Origin: Phycisphaerales bacterium
GTDB lineage: Bacteria; Planctomycetota; Phycisphaerae; Phycisphaerales; UBA1924
Assembly: GCA_013360695.1 (NCBI GenBank)
Contig: JABWBC010000022.1
Location: 1 to 35,634 of the forward strand
Direction: 5' to 3'
DNA: 35,634 nt
Shown here piece after piece: positions 24,246-33,337 of the stretch (position 1 is its first letter; each line of letters opens with the position of its first letter). Made by a program: the position numbers and the translations under genes. The notes below the pieces were generated by a model. It saw only the letters and a program-made list of their open reading frames with translations, ran no database searches and was not told where the DNA came from.

Positions 24246-25310
24246 ATGGCGGCGAGCCGCGAAACCCGGAAGTCGGGCTTTACTCTTATCGAGTTGCTGG
24301 TCGTGATCGCGATCATCGCGCTCCTGATCGGCATTCTGTTGCCGGCCCTTGGCGAAGCGCGTCGCAGCGCTCGTCGCACGGTCGACATCAGCAACATGGG
24401 CACCATGAGCAAGACGCTCGGCACCTATGCCTCGGAGTTCCAGGACAAGGTGTACGGCTTCACTTGGAAGAAGGGCGTGCGTTATCGCGCCGGCGAGACC
24501 GACACGTTCTGGCCGTCGGAAGCTTCCGACGTTCAGGCGGCGGCCAACCAGGCGGTCGACATCCTGAACCGTCGCGGCGATCGCCCGGACATCAAGAAGA
24601 TTTCGGGCTGGATCCCGCACATTTACTACACGCACCTGGTCGCGCAGGATTACCTGAACTCTCGCTTGCCTGAGAAGGTCGTCATCAGCCCCGCGGATCG
24701 CCCGCGAACCATTTGGCAGGCCGATCCGAAGGTGCCGGAGCTCGGCGGCGGCTGGCCTCTGACCTCGATCCCTCGCCCGACGAACGGCACGGCGAACAAC
24801 GATCGCCGCTGGCCGTATAGCTCGAGCTACCTGACGGTCGTGGCGTCGTTCGATCGCACCGCGGTTCCGACCGCCCGCCTGAGCCAGGATGGCGGCGTGC
24901 ATAATTCCTACACCGTTCCCACCGCCGCGGTTCTGGGTGGCGTCCGTGTCTCGGACTCGGATTTCCCGAACAACAAGGTGTTCCAGTATCCCGCCGCGGA
25001 CTATCACGCGAAGCGCGTGACGTATTGGGCCTACGACGACGTCAAGATCCCGTTGTCGTTCTACGACACGCACGTCGCCGTCACCAAGATCGGCGACTGC
25101 AATCCCGGCTGGAAGCCTCAGAAGCCAACCGACAAGAACCCCTCCATCATCGCGTACGATCCGACCATCGCCTCGCCGCTGAATTGGGAGCCGGAGCCGA
25201 TCACCGCGGTGGGCGAGAAGTACATCGGCCGTATCGCGTGGACGCGAGGCGGAATCAAGGGCAACGACGTCGGCGGCTCCGAGATTGACACGGGCCAGCC
25301 GAAGAACTAA
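24246..25310 (+). CDS. Type II secretion/type IV pilin-like protein (prepilin N-terminus)
   Basis: 354-residue protein with a class III signal: KSG followed by FTLIELLVVIAIIALLIGIL, cleaved after Gly11 by prepilin peptidase, with the conserved Glu at mature position 5 (Glu16). The long C-terminal body contains few cysteines, many aromatic residues and a late DVGGSEIDTGQP. Long proteins with this N-terminus are very numerous in Phycisphaerae and related planctomycetes; their role is usually unknown, and they are not simple major pilins. The ATG at 24246 is preceded by GGAGG at seven bases. It has its own candidate promoter and an excellent terminator, so it is probably a strongly expressed single gene. 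No secretion machinery genes adjoin. Confidence 0.88.
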   Translation: MAASRETRKSGFTLIELLVVIAIIALLIGILLPALGEARRSARRTVDISNMGTMSKTLGTYASEFQDKVYGFTWKKGVRYRAGETDTFWPSEASDVQAAANQAVDILNRRGDRPDIKKISGWIPHIYYTHLVAQDYLNSRLPEKVVISPADRPRTIWQADPKVPELGGGWPLTSIPRPTNGTANNDRRWPYSSSYLTVVASFDRTAVPTARLSQDGGVHNSYTVPTAAVLGGVRVSDSDFPNNKVFQYPAADYHAKRVTYWAYDDVKIPLSFYDTHVAVTKIGDCNPGWKPQKPTDKNPSIIAYDPTIASPLNWEPEPITAVGEKYIGRIAWTRGGIKGNDVGGSEIDTGQPKN

Positions 25311-25338
25311 GTGTTCGAGACCTAACCACGTTCGATCC

Positions 25339-25367
25339 AACGGGCGCCCGCCGGGGTGCCCGTTTTC
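25339..25367 (+). terminator. Intrinsic terminator after the pseudopilin-like gene
   Basis: AACGGGCGCCC (25339-25349) and GGGTGCCCGTT (25354-25364) form an eleven-base-pair stem (one G-T wobble) with a four-base GCCG loop, followed by TTC. It begins 29 bases after the stop codon. Confidence 0.85.
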
Positions 25368-25397
25368 ATTGGAAAACTCCCGCGCTACCCTCTCGAT

Positions 25398-25901
25398 GTG
25401 AGTCCGCAACCTGAATCTGGAGCACAGGGACTCCGCGTCGCCGACGCCTGTGGCCAGTTCCTCTTGACGCAGGCGGGGGAGTTGTTCCTCGAATACGCCC
25501 GGAGTCTGCCATTCAGCTTGGAATACCAAGGCTTTTCGGGCGAGGTCGCTTCGCTGCCGGGCAAGTACGCTCCTCCTTCGGGCGCGATCTTGCTCGCAGT
25601 GGATGGTGAACGCCCTGTCGGGTGCATCGCCCTCCGCCCGCATGTGAGCGATGAGTGCGAGATCAAGCGGTTCTTTGTGAAGCCAGCCGCTCGGGGACGA
25701 GGGATCGGCCACCGACTCTTGGCGGCCGCCGTCGAACGGGCGAAGCTGCTGGGCTACCGATCGATTTGCCTGGACTCGTCCGCGGATATGCTCGCGGCCC
25801 GTCGGACCTACGAGGCGGCGGGCTTCAAGCCATGCGAGCGGTACAACGACGACCCGGACCCGACCACAGTGTACTTCCGCCTGCGGTTAGACGCCCCGTA
25901 G
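25398..25901 (+). CDS. GNAT family N-acetyltransferase
   Basis: 167-residue acetyl-CoA-dependent acetyltransferase. The N-terminal part (LFLEYARSLPFSLEYQGF, 29-46, and GKYAPPSGAILLA, 55-67) resembles a common GNAT subgroup; motif A is FFVKPAARGRGIGHRLL (92-108) with the acetyl-CoA pyrophosphate loop RGRGIG, and motif B is ARRTYEAAGF. The acceptor is unknown. The start is uncertain: a GTG at 25398 gives the usual family length but has no clear binding site, while the frame opens at 25356 inside the upstream terminator, which makes the longer version unlikely. It stands alone between a terminator and a convergent antiporter gene. Confidence 0.83.
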   Translation: MSPQPESGAQGLRVADACGQFLLTQAGELFLEYARSLPFSLEYQGFSGEVASLPGKYAPPSGAILLAVDGERPVGCIALRPHVSDECEIKRFFVKPAARGRGIGHRLLAAAVERAKLLGYRSICLDSSADMLAARRTYEAAGFKPCERYNDDPDPTTVYFRLRLDAP

Positions 25902-25982
25902 CGAGGCGTGAGCGGGCGGCGTCGTGAGGTTGCTGCGTGGGGGTGAGCCATCTGAGGCGGAGTGTCGGCACCAGGTCTATTC

Positions 25983-26000
25983 TACATAACATGTATTATA
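25983..26000 (-). promoter_or_regulatory. AT-rich island with TATAAT and a small palindrome
   Basis: Within the 152-bp convergent gap between the GNAT gene and the antiporter gene, about 30 bases are strikingly AT-rich. 25995-26000 read TATAAT on the minus strand, and TACAT-AAC-ATGTA (25983-25995) is a palindrome. No good -35 matches it. It may be a promoter for an antisense or small RNA, or a remnant of foreign DNA. Confidence 0.25.
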
Positions 26001-26053
26001 GGACGTTCCACATCGCGGTGCGCTCACGACGCGGCGAGGCACCCTCCGCTCAC

Positions 26054-27415
26054 CTACGCGGCCTTTGTTGCTCCGATCGTGCCCGCGGCGCGGGCGTGCC
26101 GTCCGTAAACGAATTCGAAGATCGGCGTCGCCATCAGCGTCGTCACGATCGCCATGATGACAAGCATGCTGAAGAGCGCGGGCGTGATCACGCCGCGCTC
26201 CAGCCCGATGTTTAGCAGGATCAATTCCATCAGACCGCGTGCATTCATTAGGGCGCCGATCGCCATGGCTTCGCGTGTGGGCTCGCCGTTGAGTTTGGCG
26301 GCCGCGAAACACGCGACGCCCTTGGCGGCGATGGACGCGAGGAGGATGATGAAGGTGACACCCCACAGCCCTCCGGCTCCGATCAGATTGAGCTGGGTGT
26401 TGAGTCCGGAGAAGACAAAGAACATGGGCAGGAGCAGGTTGGTCGTCGCGGGCTCGATCTTGGCCCGGAGCTGGTCGGCGATCGGACCTTTGGGCATGGC
26501 GATGCCGAGGATAAAGGCACCGAAGACCGCGTAGATGCCGACGTAGTCGGTCCACCACGCGGCGAGCATGAGCAGCACGAAGGTGAGGGGGAGAAGGTAC
26601 ACGTTCCACGGGCCCCCGGGCGCGAGCTTGGCGGCGAGCCTGGCGAGCACGAAGCGGATGGCGGTGAGCGTGAATACGGCGTAGAAGAGCCCCCCACCAA
26701 TGGCGACCGCCGCGATCATTGGGTCGTGCTTGAAGCTGGCCAGCACGATCGCGAGGATGCACCAAGCGGCGGCATCGTCGCTCGAGCCCGCGGCCAGCGC
26801 GAGAGTGCCGATCGAGGTTCCCGTCAGCCCTCGCTCGTAGATGATGCGGGCGAGCATCGGGAATGCCGTGATGGACATCGCCGCCCCGAGGAACAGGATT
26901 TCCTCGACCAGCGACACTCCGGGCGTGAACAAGGCCGCATCGCTCCGGTACATGTATGCGATCACGGCACCCAGCGCGAACGGCGCGGCGATTCCGGCGA
27001 TCGAGACCGAGATCGCGCTCCTGGCCCTGTGCTTCAGGAGCTTGGTGTCAAATTCCAGCCCGATGCAGAACATGTAGAGAACCAGGCCAACCTGGGCAAA
27101 GCAGTAGATCACACTCATCAAGGGGTGCGGCACCTTCGTCGTGCCGATCATCACGACCTCGCCCGCGTTCAGGAGCAATTTGGGAAAGAGCCAGTGCTGC
27201 ACCTGTGGCGCGACGATCCCGAGCAGCGACGGCCCCAGACACACTCCCGCGATCATCTCCCCCACGACCTGCGGCTGCCCGAATCGCTTCACGATAAAGC
27301 CGACAACGCGGCACGTCACGAGAATGATCGTGTATTGGAGGAAGAACAGGATGGCCAGTTCGGGATTGGACAAGCCTACCCAATCTACCAGACTTCCGCG
27401 ATTTAGCACGGGCAT
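26054..27415 (-). CDS. CPA2-family cation:proton antiporter
   Basis: 453-residue inner-membrane protein with about 12 hydrophobic segments, of the Kef/NapA-type monovalent cation:proton antiporter family. Family features: GQPQVVGEMIAGVCLGPSLLG (46-66), GLVLYMFCIGLEFD (110-123), AFPMLARII, the ion-site pair in SSDDAAAW (Asp213-Asp214), and MPKGPIADQL. The chain ends soon after the last helix, so there is no TrkA-N/RCK regulatory domain as in KefB/KefC. Predicted to exchange Na+ or K+ for H+. The ATG at 27415 has no clear ribosome binding site and lies 41 bases from the divergent hutH start; a later start such as the TTG codon for Leu15 is possible. Confidence 0.87.
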   Translation of the reverse strand: MPVLNRGSLVDWVGLSNPELAILFFLQYTIILVTCRVVGFIVKRFGQPQVVGEMIAGVCLGPSLLGIVAPQVQHWLFPKLLLNAGEVVMIGTTKVPHPLMSVIYCFAQVGLVLYMFCIGLEFDTKLLKHRARSAISVSIAGIAAPFALGAVIAYMYRSDAALFTPGVSLVEEILFLGAAMSITAFPMLARIIYERGLTGTSIGTLALAAGSSDDAAAWCILAIVLASFKHDPMIAAVAIGGGLFYAVFTLTAIRFVLARLAAKLAPGGPWNVYLLPLTFVLLMLAAWWTDYVGIYAVFGAFILGIAMPKGPIADQLRAKIEPATTNLLLPMFFVFSGLNTQLNLIGAGGLWGVTFIILLASIAAKGVACFAAAKLNGEPTREAMAIGALMNARGLMELILLNIGLERGVITPALFSMLVIMAIVTTLMATPIFEFVYGRHARAAGTIGATKAA

Positions 27416-27456
27416 TCGCCCGATTTGCGGTCGGCTTGCTTGTACGATTGCGGCGC

Positions 27457-28980
27457 ATGAACGCCACGCCGTCCGAGAAACCCGTCGATCTCACTGGATT
27501 GCCACTTCAGGTGCCATGCGTCGTCGGCATCGCCAGATCGGACGCCCATGTCCGGCTCGCGCCTGCGGCGAAGCAGCACATTCGACAAGCCCGCGCCGTT
27601 GTCGAACGGGCCACGACGGACGGCCTGCCGCACTACGGCGTGAACACCGGCTTCGGCTCGCTGGCGCGCAAGCGCATCGACGCCCATGACCTCCGCGAGT
27701 TGCAGCGAAACCTCGTCCGTTCCCACGCCGCAGGGATCGGAGTCCCCCTACCGAACGACAGCGTGCGCGCGATGATGCTGCTCACCGCCGCGTCGCTGGC
27801 TCGCGGGCATTCCGGCGTGCGTGTCGAAGTCGTTGAGTGCCTTGTCGCGATGCTCAACGCCGGGATCACTCCCGTTGTGCCGTCCGTTGGTTCCGTCGGC
27901 GCTTCGGGCGACCTTGCCCCGCTGTCGCACGTCGCGTTGGCCCTGATCGGCGAGGGCGAAGTGATCATGGACGGCCGAGCGCAGCCCGCGGGCGCGGCGA
28001 TGCGATCCCGAGGCATTGAGCCCGTGACGCTCGAAGCCAAGGAGGGGCTGGCGCTTATCAATGGCACGCATCTCATGGCCGCTCAGGGGGCACTTGCGTG
28101 CCATGACTTCGAGGTGCTTTTCCGCGCCGCGCTGGTCGCGGGCGCGATGTCAATCGATGCCTGTCGCGCCACCGACGCATTTCTCGATCCGCGGGTTCAC
28201 GAGGTTCGCCGCCAGCCGGGGCAGGCATATGTCGCGAAGGAACTCACTCGCTTGATGCACGGGAGCGAGATCGTTCGCTCGCACATCGAGAACGATCCTC
28301 GCGTGCAGGACCCCTACTCGCTCCGCTGCATGCCGCCGGTGTTGGGCGGAGCGTGGGACGCGTTCCAGCACGTCAAGGGTGTGATCGAGCGAGAGCTCGG
28401 CGCGGTGACCGACAACCCGCTGGTCTTCGCCGAGCCCGACGCGATCATCTCCGCCGGCAACTTCCACGGGATGCCCTTGGCGATCCCGCTCGACCTGCTC
28501 TCGATCGCGGTCTCCCACGTCGCGGGCATCAGCGAGCGCCGAACCTATCTCATGCTCGCGGCGACCGACCCCGAGGCGCACCTGACGGCGTATCTCTCGC
28601 CCAAGCCGGGTCTGCACAGCGGTCTGATGATCGCGCAGTATACCGCAGCCGCGGCGTGCAACGAGATCATCGGGCTCGCGACGCCCGCCAGCGTGTCGAA
28701 CATCCCGACCAGCGCGGGCACGGAGGACTACAACTCCTTCGGCCCGCGGGCCGCCGCCAAGGCGAGGCGTGCCATCGAGCTGGCCGAGCATGTGGTCGCG
28801 ATCGAATTGCTGTGCGCCGCGCAGGGCATCGAGCTGCACCGCCCGCTCAAGGCGGGCGCGGCCGTCGAGCACGCGATCGCGCGGATCCGCAAGGAAGTCC
28901 CGCCGCTGGCATTCGATCGCTCCCCCACCGCCGATATCAATGCGATCGTGGCGATGATTCGGGCGGGAGAATTGGGCTGA
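27457..28980 (+). CDS. hutH: Histidine ammonia-lyase
   Basis: 507-residue cytoplasmic enzyme that converts histidine to urocanate and ammonia, first step of histidine catabolism. The MIO prosthetic group forms from ASG at 149-151 in SVGASGDLAPLSH. Other hallmarks: YGVNTGFG (60-67), ALINGTHLMAAQG, QDPYSLRCMPPVLGG, GNFHGMP and the C-terminal TSAGTEDYNSFGP. Length matches the family. The ATG at 27457 has no Shine-Dalgarno sequence, and a TACGAT that could serve as a -10 lies at 27443-27448, so the mRNA may be leaderless. hutU follows after 173 bases on the same strand; hutI and hutG are not in the window. Confidence 0.96.
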   Translation: MNATPSEKPVDLTGLPLQVPCVVGIARSDAHVRLAPAAKQHIRQARAVVERATTDGLPHYGVNTGFGSLARKRIDAHDLRELQRNLVRSHAAGIGVPLPNDSVRAMMLLTAASLARGHSGVRVEVVECLVAMLNAGITPVVPSVGSVGASGDLAPLSHVALALIGEGEVIMDGRAQPAGAAMRSRGIEPVTLEAKEGLALINGTHLMAAQGALACHDFEVLFRAALVAGAMSIDACRATDAFLDPRVHEVRRQPGQAYVAKELTRLMHGSEIVRSHIENDPRVQDPYSLRCMPPVLGGAWDAFQHVKGVIERELGAVTDNPLVFAEPDAIISAGNFHGMPLAIPLDLLSIAVSHVAGISERRTYLMLAATDPEAHLTAYLSPKPGLHSGLMIAQYTAAAACNEIIGLATPASVSNIPTSAGTEDYNSFGPRAAAKARRAIELAEHVVAIELLCAAQGIELHRPLKAGAAVEHAIARIRKEVPPLAFDRSPTADINAIVAMIRAGELG

Positions 28981-29153
28981 TTGAACTGGGTGGCCCGGCG
29001 GTCTCCGCCGGTGACTTTCCCTGAAATGACGAGCAGGCCACACCATCGCTCGCGGGCTCGTGCCAACGTAACCGGTCGCCTCTTGTACCGCTTCCTCTGA
29101 CCTCATACGCTCACCGAGTCGACTCGTGCTTCCCCTTCCGTCGGGAGCCTGAT

Positions 29154-30905
29154 ATGGCCACGATCCAATCGCCCAAGCGTTCCGCCCCCCGTTCCGCGGC
29201 CTCGAATTCGCCCGCTCGCGTCGTACGCGCCCCGCGCGGCTCGACACGTGTGTGCAAGACCTGGCAGGCCGAGGCCGCCATGCGAATGCTCATGAACAAC
29301 CTCGACCCCGAGGTCGCGGAACGCCCGGAGGACCTGGTCGTCTATGGCGGCCGCGGTCAGGCCGCCCGCTCGTGGGAGGCGTTCGACGCGATCATCGAAA
29401 CACTCAAGCGACTCGAGCCCGACGAAACCCTGCTCGTTCAATCCGGGAAGCCCGTTGGCGTCGTGCGCACGCACGCCGACGCGCCGCGTGTGCTGATCGC
29501 CAACTCGAATCTCGTGCCGCACTGGGCGACGCAGAAGCACTTTGACGACCTGGCCGCAAAGGGCCTGATCATGTTCGGCCAGATGACCGCGGGCTCGTGG
29601 ATCTACATCGGCACGCAGGGGATCCTCCAGGGGACCTACGAGACATTTGCTGAGTGCGGGCGTTCCAAGTTTGGCGGCTCTCTCGCCGGGCGTCTGTGTG
29701 TCACCGCGGGCTGCGGCGGGATGGGCGGCGCTCAGCCGCTCGCGATCACGCTCTGCGGCGGAACATGCCTCGTCGCCGATGTCGATTACTCGCGCCTCGA
29801 TCGCCGCCACAAGGATCGATACCTCGACGAAATTTCGACGAGCATCGACGACGCGATCGCGCGGGCTCTTGAGGCCGCCAACGAGCGCCGGGCCGTCAGC
29901 TTCGGTGTCCACTGCAATGCCGTCGAATTGCTGGAAACGATGATCGAGCGGAACATCACACCCGACGTGCTCACCGACCAAACCAGCGCCCACGATCCGC
30001 TCAACGGCTACGTTCCGATCGAATTCTGCTTTGACGAGGCCAACCGCATTCGTAAGGCCGACCCCTCCCACTACGTCGACATGAGCATGGCCTCGATGGA
30101 ACGCCACGTCCGCGCGATGGTGACGCTGCAATCCCGTGGCGCGGTCACCTTCGACTACGGCAACAACATCCGACAGCGTGCGTTCGACCGCGGGCTCAAG
30201 GATGCGTTCGCGTTCCCGGGCTTCGTGCCCGCATTCATCAGGCCCCAGTTCTGCGAAGGACGCGGGCCGTTCCGCTGGGCGGCGTTGTCGGGCGATCCGC
30301 GCGACATCTACGTGACCGACCATGAGATCCTGAAACTCTTCCCACAGCACGAGGGCCTGCGCCGCTGGGTGCTCTCGTGCCACGCGAACCCGGACGCGCT
30401 GGTCAAGGGCGACTTTGAGCATTGCTCGCCGCGATTCGGTTTCCAGGGCCTGCCCGCACGCATCTGCTGGCTCGGCTACGGCGAGCGTCACAAAGCCGGC
30501 CTGCTGTTCAACGAGCTCGTCGCCACGGGCCGCGTCCGCGCCCCGATCGTGATCGGCCGCGACCACCTCGACTGCGGCAGCGTCGCCAGCCCCAACCGCG
30601 AGACCGAGTCCATGCTCGACGGCAGCGACGCCATCAGCGACTGGGCCCTGCTCAATTTCGGCGTGAACATCGCCAGCGGTGCCTCGTGGGTCAGCTTCCA
30701 CCACGGCGGCGGCGTGGGCATCGGCTACAGCCAGCACGCCGGGCAGGTCATCGTCGCCGACGGCACGCGCGACGCGGCCGCCCGCATCGAGCGCGTCCTC
30801 ACCAACGACCCGGCCATGGGCGTCTTCCGCCACGCCGACGCGGGCTACGACAGCGCCAAACGCTGCGCCCGCCAGCGAGGCGTGGATATCCCGATGAAGA
30901 GCTGA
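29154..30905 (+). CDS. hutU: Urocanate hydratase
   Basis: 583-residue cytoplasmic enzyme that hydrates urocanate to imidazolonepropionate using tightly bound NAD+, second step of histidine catabolism. NAD-site motif [10 protein letters not shown] (186-195), [35 protein letters not shown] and the active-site Cys region [15 protein letters not shown] are all intact, and the C-terminal [18 protein letters not shown] is characteristic. It is about 25 residues longer than usual because of a basic Ser/Ala/Arg-rich N-terminus (1-30), which could be a low-complexity extension. The ATG at 29154 has GGGAG upstream at a good distance. It follows hutH and supplies the next reaction. Confidence 0.97.
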   Translation: MATIQSPKRSAPRSAASNSPARVVRAPRGSTRVCKTWQAEAAMRMLMNNLDPEVAERPEDLVVYGGRGQAARSWEAFDAIIETLKRLEPDETLLVQSGKPVGVVRTHADAPRVLIANSNLVPHWATQKHFDDLAAKGLIMFGQMTAGSWIYIGTQGILQGTYETFAECGRSKFGGSLAGRLCVTAGCGGMGGAQPLAITLCGGTCLVADVDYSRLDRRHKDRYLDEISTSIDDAIARALEAANERRAVSFGVHCNAVELLETMIERNITPDVLTDQTSAHDPLNGYVPIEFCFDEANRIRKADPSHYVDMSMASMERHVRAMVTLQSRGAVTFDYGNNIRQRAFDRGLKDAFAFPGFVPAFIRPQFCEGRGPFRWAALSGDPRDIYVTDHEILKLFPQHEGLRRWVLSCHANPDALVKGDFEHCSPRFGFQGLPARICWLGYGERHKAGLLFNELVATGRVRAPIVIGRDHLDCGSVASPNRETESMLDGSDAISDWALLNFGVNIASGASWVSFHHGGGVGIGYSQHAGQVIVADGTRDAAARIERVLTNDPAMGVFRHADAGYDSAKRCARQRGVDIPMKS

Positions 30906-31003
30906 GCGGACCGCCTTCGGCCCATGGTGCGGCCGCAGCCCGATTCATCAAATGCCGCCGGAAGGGGTTCATACCACTTTTTCCCCGCTCCCTGTACCAT
31001 GCC

Positions 31004-31017
31004 CGTCCGGCCGGACG
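31004..31017. promoter_or_regulatory. 14-bp perfect palindrome ahead of the sugar-transport operon
   Basis: CGTCCGGCCGGACG is fully self-complementary and lies 28 bases before the permease ATG at 31046, just downstream of a possible -10 (TACCAT, 30995-31000). Even-symmetry GC-centred palindromes of this kind are typical operators of LacI-family sugar repressors. No repressor gene is in the window. Confidence 0.35.
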
Positions 31018-31045
31018 CCCCGGCCAAAGGGAGCTTTCGCGCCGA

Positions 31046-32146
31046 ATGTCCGCCCCGCCGCCAACCAGTTCATCCGCCCCTCGCCCGCAGGCCCGCTCCA
31101 GCCCCCAGCCCCGCGGCTGGCGCTGGTTCTTTGAGCGGTACGGCGCCCTGCTCGCGCTTCTGGTGCTCATCGTCGGCACCGCGATCGTCGAGGCCTGGAA
31201 GGTCCCCGTCGAAGACCGCGCCTTCCTGAAGCCCCAAAACTTCATCAACATCCTGCGCCAGAACTCGATGTGGGGCATCGTCGCCGTGGGCATGACCTAC
31301 GTCATCATCCTCGGCGGGATCGACCTTTCCGTGGGCTCCATGGTCGCGTTGCTGGGCGGCGCCGCGATCTTCGCCATGAACGCCGTCGCGGAATCCGGCC
31401 AGAGCGCCACGCTAGCCGTCTCGACCTCCGTCGGCGTGTGCCTCCTCGGCGGCGTGCTCCTGGGCCTCGTCAACGGCCTCACCATCTCCTGGGGGCGCAT
31501 CGCACCTTTCGTCGCCACGCTCGGCACCATGGCGATCTTTCGCTCGCTCATCCTCGGCCCGGCCAAGGGCAGCGAGATTCGCGCCGGCGTCTCGTCCTAT
31601 GCCGACATCGGCTCGGGTACGGTCGAACTCCCCTTCATCCACATCAACACGACCGCCGAGGACCCCGTCGGCAGCCCTCTCATGCTCCCCTACCCCGTCA
31701 TCGCGTTCTTCGCGAGCGTGATCATCGGCCAGCTCGTGCTCTCGTTCACCTCGTTCGGCCTCAAGGTCTATTCCATCGGCGACAACCACCGGGCCGCCCG
31801 ATACGCAGGCATCCACATCGGACGCGTGACCACCGCGGTCTACGCGATTTGCGGGCTATCGGCGGGCCTGGCCGCCCTGCTCACCAGCAGCCGCCTCAAC
31901 TCGATCGCCAGTTCCTCGACCGGCCTCTTCTATGAGCTCGACGCCATCGCCGCGGTCGTGATCGGCGGCACACGCCTTCAGGGAGGCGCGGGCCGCGTCT
32001 GGACCACTGCGATCGGCGTGCTCATCATCGGCGTGACGACCAATATGCTCACGATGCTGCAGATCGACACGTACTACCAGAACATGGTCAAGGGGCTTAT
32101 CGTCATCGGTGCCGTGCTCTTGCAGGTCCGCAAGCCCACGGAGTAG
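31046..32146 (+). CDS. Sugar ABC transporter permease (RbsC-like)
   Basis: 366-residue inner-membrane subunit of a carbohydrate ABC importer (BPD_transp_2 family). After a Ser/Pro/Arg-rich cytoplasmic N-terminus (1-30) come about nine hydrophobic segments; hallmark stretches are MTYVIILGGIDLSVGSM (83-99), GLVNGLTISWGRIAPFVATLGTM, the EAA-type loop GLKVYSIGDNHRAARYAGI and AIAAVVIGGTRLQGG. The ATG at 31046 follows AAGGGAG at slightly long spacing; a much longer open frame upstream is an overlap with hutU. It is followed after 45 bases by the binding-protein gene. No ATPase (RbsA-like) gene is in the cluster, so the energy subunit must be encoded elsewhere or shared. Confidence 0.92.
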   Translation: MSAPPPTSSSAPRPQARSSPQPRGWRWFFERYGALLALLVLIVGTAIVEAWKVPVEDRAFLKPQNFINILRQNSMWGIVAVGMTYVIILGGIDLSVGSMVALLGGAAIFAMNAVAESGQSATLAVSTSVGVCLLGGVLLGLVNGLTISWGRIAPFVATLGTMAIFRSLILGPAKGSEIRAGVSSYADIGSGTVELPFIHINTTAEDPVGSPLMLPYPVIAFFASVIIGQLVLSFTSFGLKVYSIGDNHRAARYAGIHIGRVTTAVYAICGLSAGLAALLTSSRLNSIASSSTGLFYELDAIAAVVIGGTRLQGGAGRVWTTAIGVLIIGVTTNMLTMLQIDTYYQNMVKGLIVIGAVLLQVRKPTE

Positions 32147-32191
32147 AACCCGCACACACTCGCCGGCCGCGCCGGCTCAGGGAGAAATCGC

Positions 32192-33232
32192 ATGAAGTCC
32201 GCTATCACCCGCCGAGCCTTTGGTTCACTCACGCTCGTGTCTTGTCTGGCTCTCTTCGCGGGCCTCGCCCCCACCGCGACCGACGCCGGCTCCACCAACG
32301 CCACGACCGAATCAGTCCAGCCCGCCAAGCCCGCCAAGAAGATGAAGATCGGCGTCTCCGTCCCCGCGGCCGACCACGGCTGGACCGCCGGCATCGGCTG
32401 GTGGGCCAAAAAGGCGATGGAGCTTCACCCCGAGATCGATTGGGTCTACGCCACCGCGGGCGGCCCGGAAAAACAGATCGCCGACATCGAGGACATGATG
32501 GTCAAGGGCGTTGACGGCCTGGTCATCCTCGCGACCGAGAGCGCGCCCGTCACACCCGTCGCCCGGCGCGCCAAGGAAAAGGGCCTCTTCATCGTCAACG
32601 TCGACCGCGGCTTCATCAGCAATCCCGGCGAGGCGCCGATCGCCGACGTATTCCTCGAGGGCGACAACAAGGCCTTCGGGCGCAAGAGCGCCGAGTTCGT
32701 CGCCAAGCAGATGGGCGGCAAGGGCAACCTCGTGATACTCACGGGCATCCCCTGCACCGTGGACACGGACCGCGTCAACGCCGCGCTGGAAGTCTTCAAG
32801 CAGTACCCCGACATCAAAATCCTCGATCAGCAGCCCGCGATGTGGAATCGCGAGAAGGGCCTGCAGGTCATGGAAAATCTGCTCGCCAAACATAAGAAGA
32901 TCAGCGCCGTGTGGGCCCAGGACGACGACATCCTCCTGGGAGCCATGCAGGCGATCAAAGAGGCGGGGCGGGCCAAGGAGATGTGGATTGTCGGCGGCGC
33001 GGGCATGAAGGACGTCATCAAGATGGTGATGGACAAGGACCCGATGGTCCCCGCCAACATGACCTACCCGCCGTCGATGATCGCGACGGGCATCCACATG
33101 GCCGCCAGCGCCCTGCGCGACGGCAAGCGCGACGAGGTCGTCAAGTTCCTCCCCAAGCACCTGATGATCGACGTCGAACTCGTCACGCCCGACAACGCCA
33201 AGCAGTTCTACTTCCCTGACAGCGTGTATTGA
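32192..33232 (+). CDS. Sugar ABC transporter substrate-binding protein (RbsB-like)
   Basis: 346-residue periplasmic binding protein of the Peripla_BP_4 type. The signal region has a twin Arg in TRRAFGSLTL (6-15) before the hydrophobic core, suggesting Tat export, with cleavage near residue 32. The mature protein shows the two-lobe pattern: KIGVSVPAADHGWTAGI (51-67), GGPEKQIADIEDMMVKGVDG, FIVNVDRGF, NLVILTGIPC, ISAVWAQDDDILLGA and the C-terminal hinge return. GGGAG lies upstream of the ATG at proper spacing. It is the partner of the preceding permease. Ligand is unknown; the adjoining aldolase and oxidoreductase genes suggest a sugar or polyol. Two palindromes follow the gene, which may protect the 5' part of the mRNA and keep this protein in excess. 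Confidence 0.92.
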   Translation: MKSAITRRAFGSLTLVSCLALFAGLAPTATDAGSTNATTESVQPAKPAKKMKIGVSVPAADHGWTAGIGWWAKKAMELHPEIDWVYATAGGPEKQIADIEDMMVKGVDGLVILATESAPVTPVARRAKEKGLFIVNVDRGFISNPGEAPIADVFLEGDNKAFGRKSAEFVAKQMGGKGNLVILTGIPCTVDTDRVNAALEVFKQYPDIKILDQQPAMWNREKGLQVMENLLAKHKKISAVWAQDDDILLGAMQAIKEAGRAKEMWIVGGAGMKDVIKMVMDKDPMVPANMTYPPSMIATGIHMAASALRDGKRDEVVKFLPKHLMIDVELVTPDNAKQFYFPDSVY

Positions 33233-33251
33233 TTGCAAGCCGCCCGCGTGC

Positions 33252-33337
33252 CACGGACCCGTCTTCTGGTCCGTGCTTCCCCGATCTTCGCGTGTGCAGG
33301 CATCACCCCGCGCAGTTGCCCGACCGTGAGGGAGGGC
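33252..33337. repeat. Pair of REP-like palindromes between binding-protein and aldolase genes
   Basis: First unit: CACGGACC (33252-33259) pairs with GGTCCGTG (33268-33275) around an eight-base loop. Second unit (33318-33337): GCCC, GA, CC, then tetraloop GTGA, then GG, GA, GGGC, so an RNA hairpin would have a GNRA loop and tandem G-A pairs. No T-runs follow either. They fill most of the 141-bp gap in an otherwise tight operon. Confidence 0.6.

Noticed and set aside
29103..30833. Minus-strand frame of 576 codons opposite hutU
   Set aside because: Antisense shadow of a complete urocanate hydratase; no ribosome binding site and no recognisable motif.
30422..31045. Extension of the permease frame into hutU
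   Set aside because: The added 208 residues are Arg/Pro-rich and out of frame within hutU; the ATG at 31046 begins the recognisable permease.
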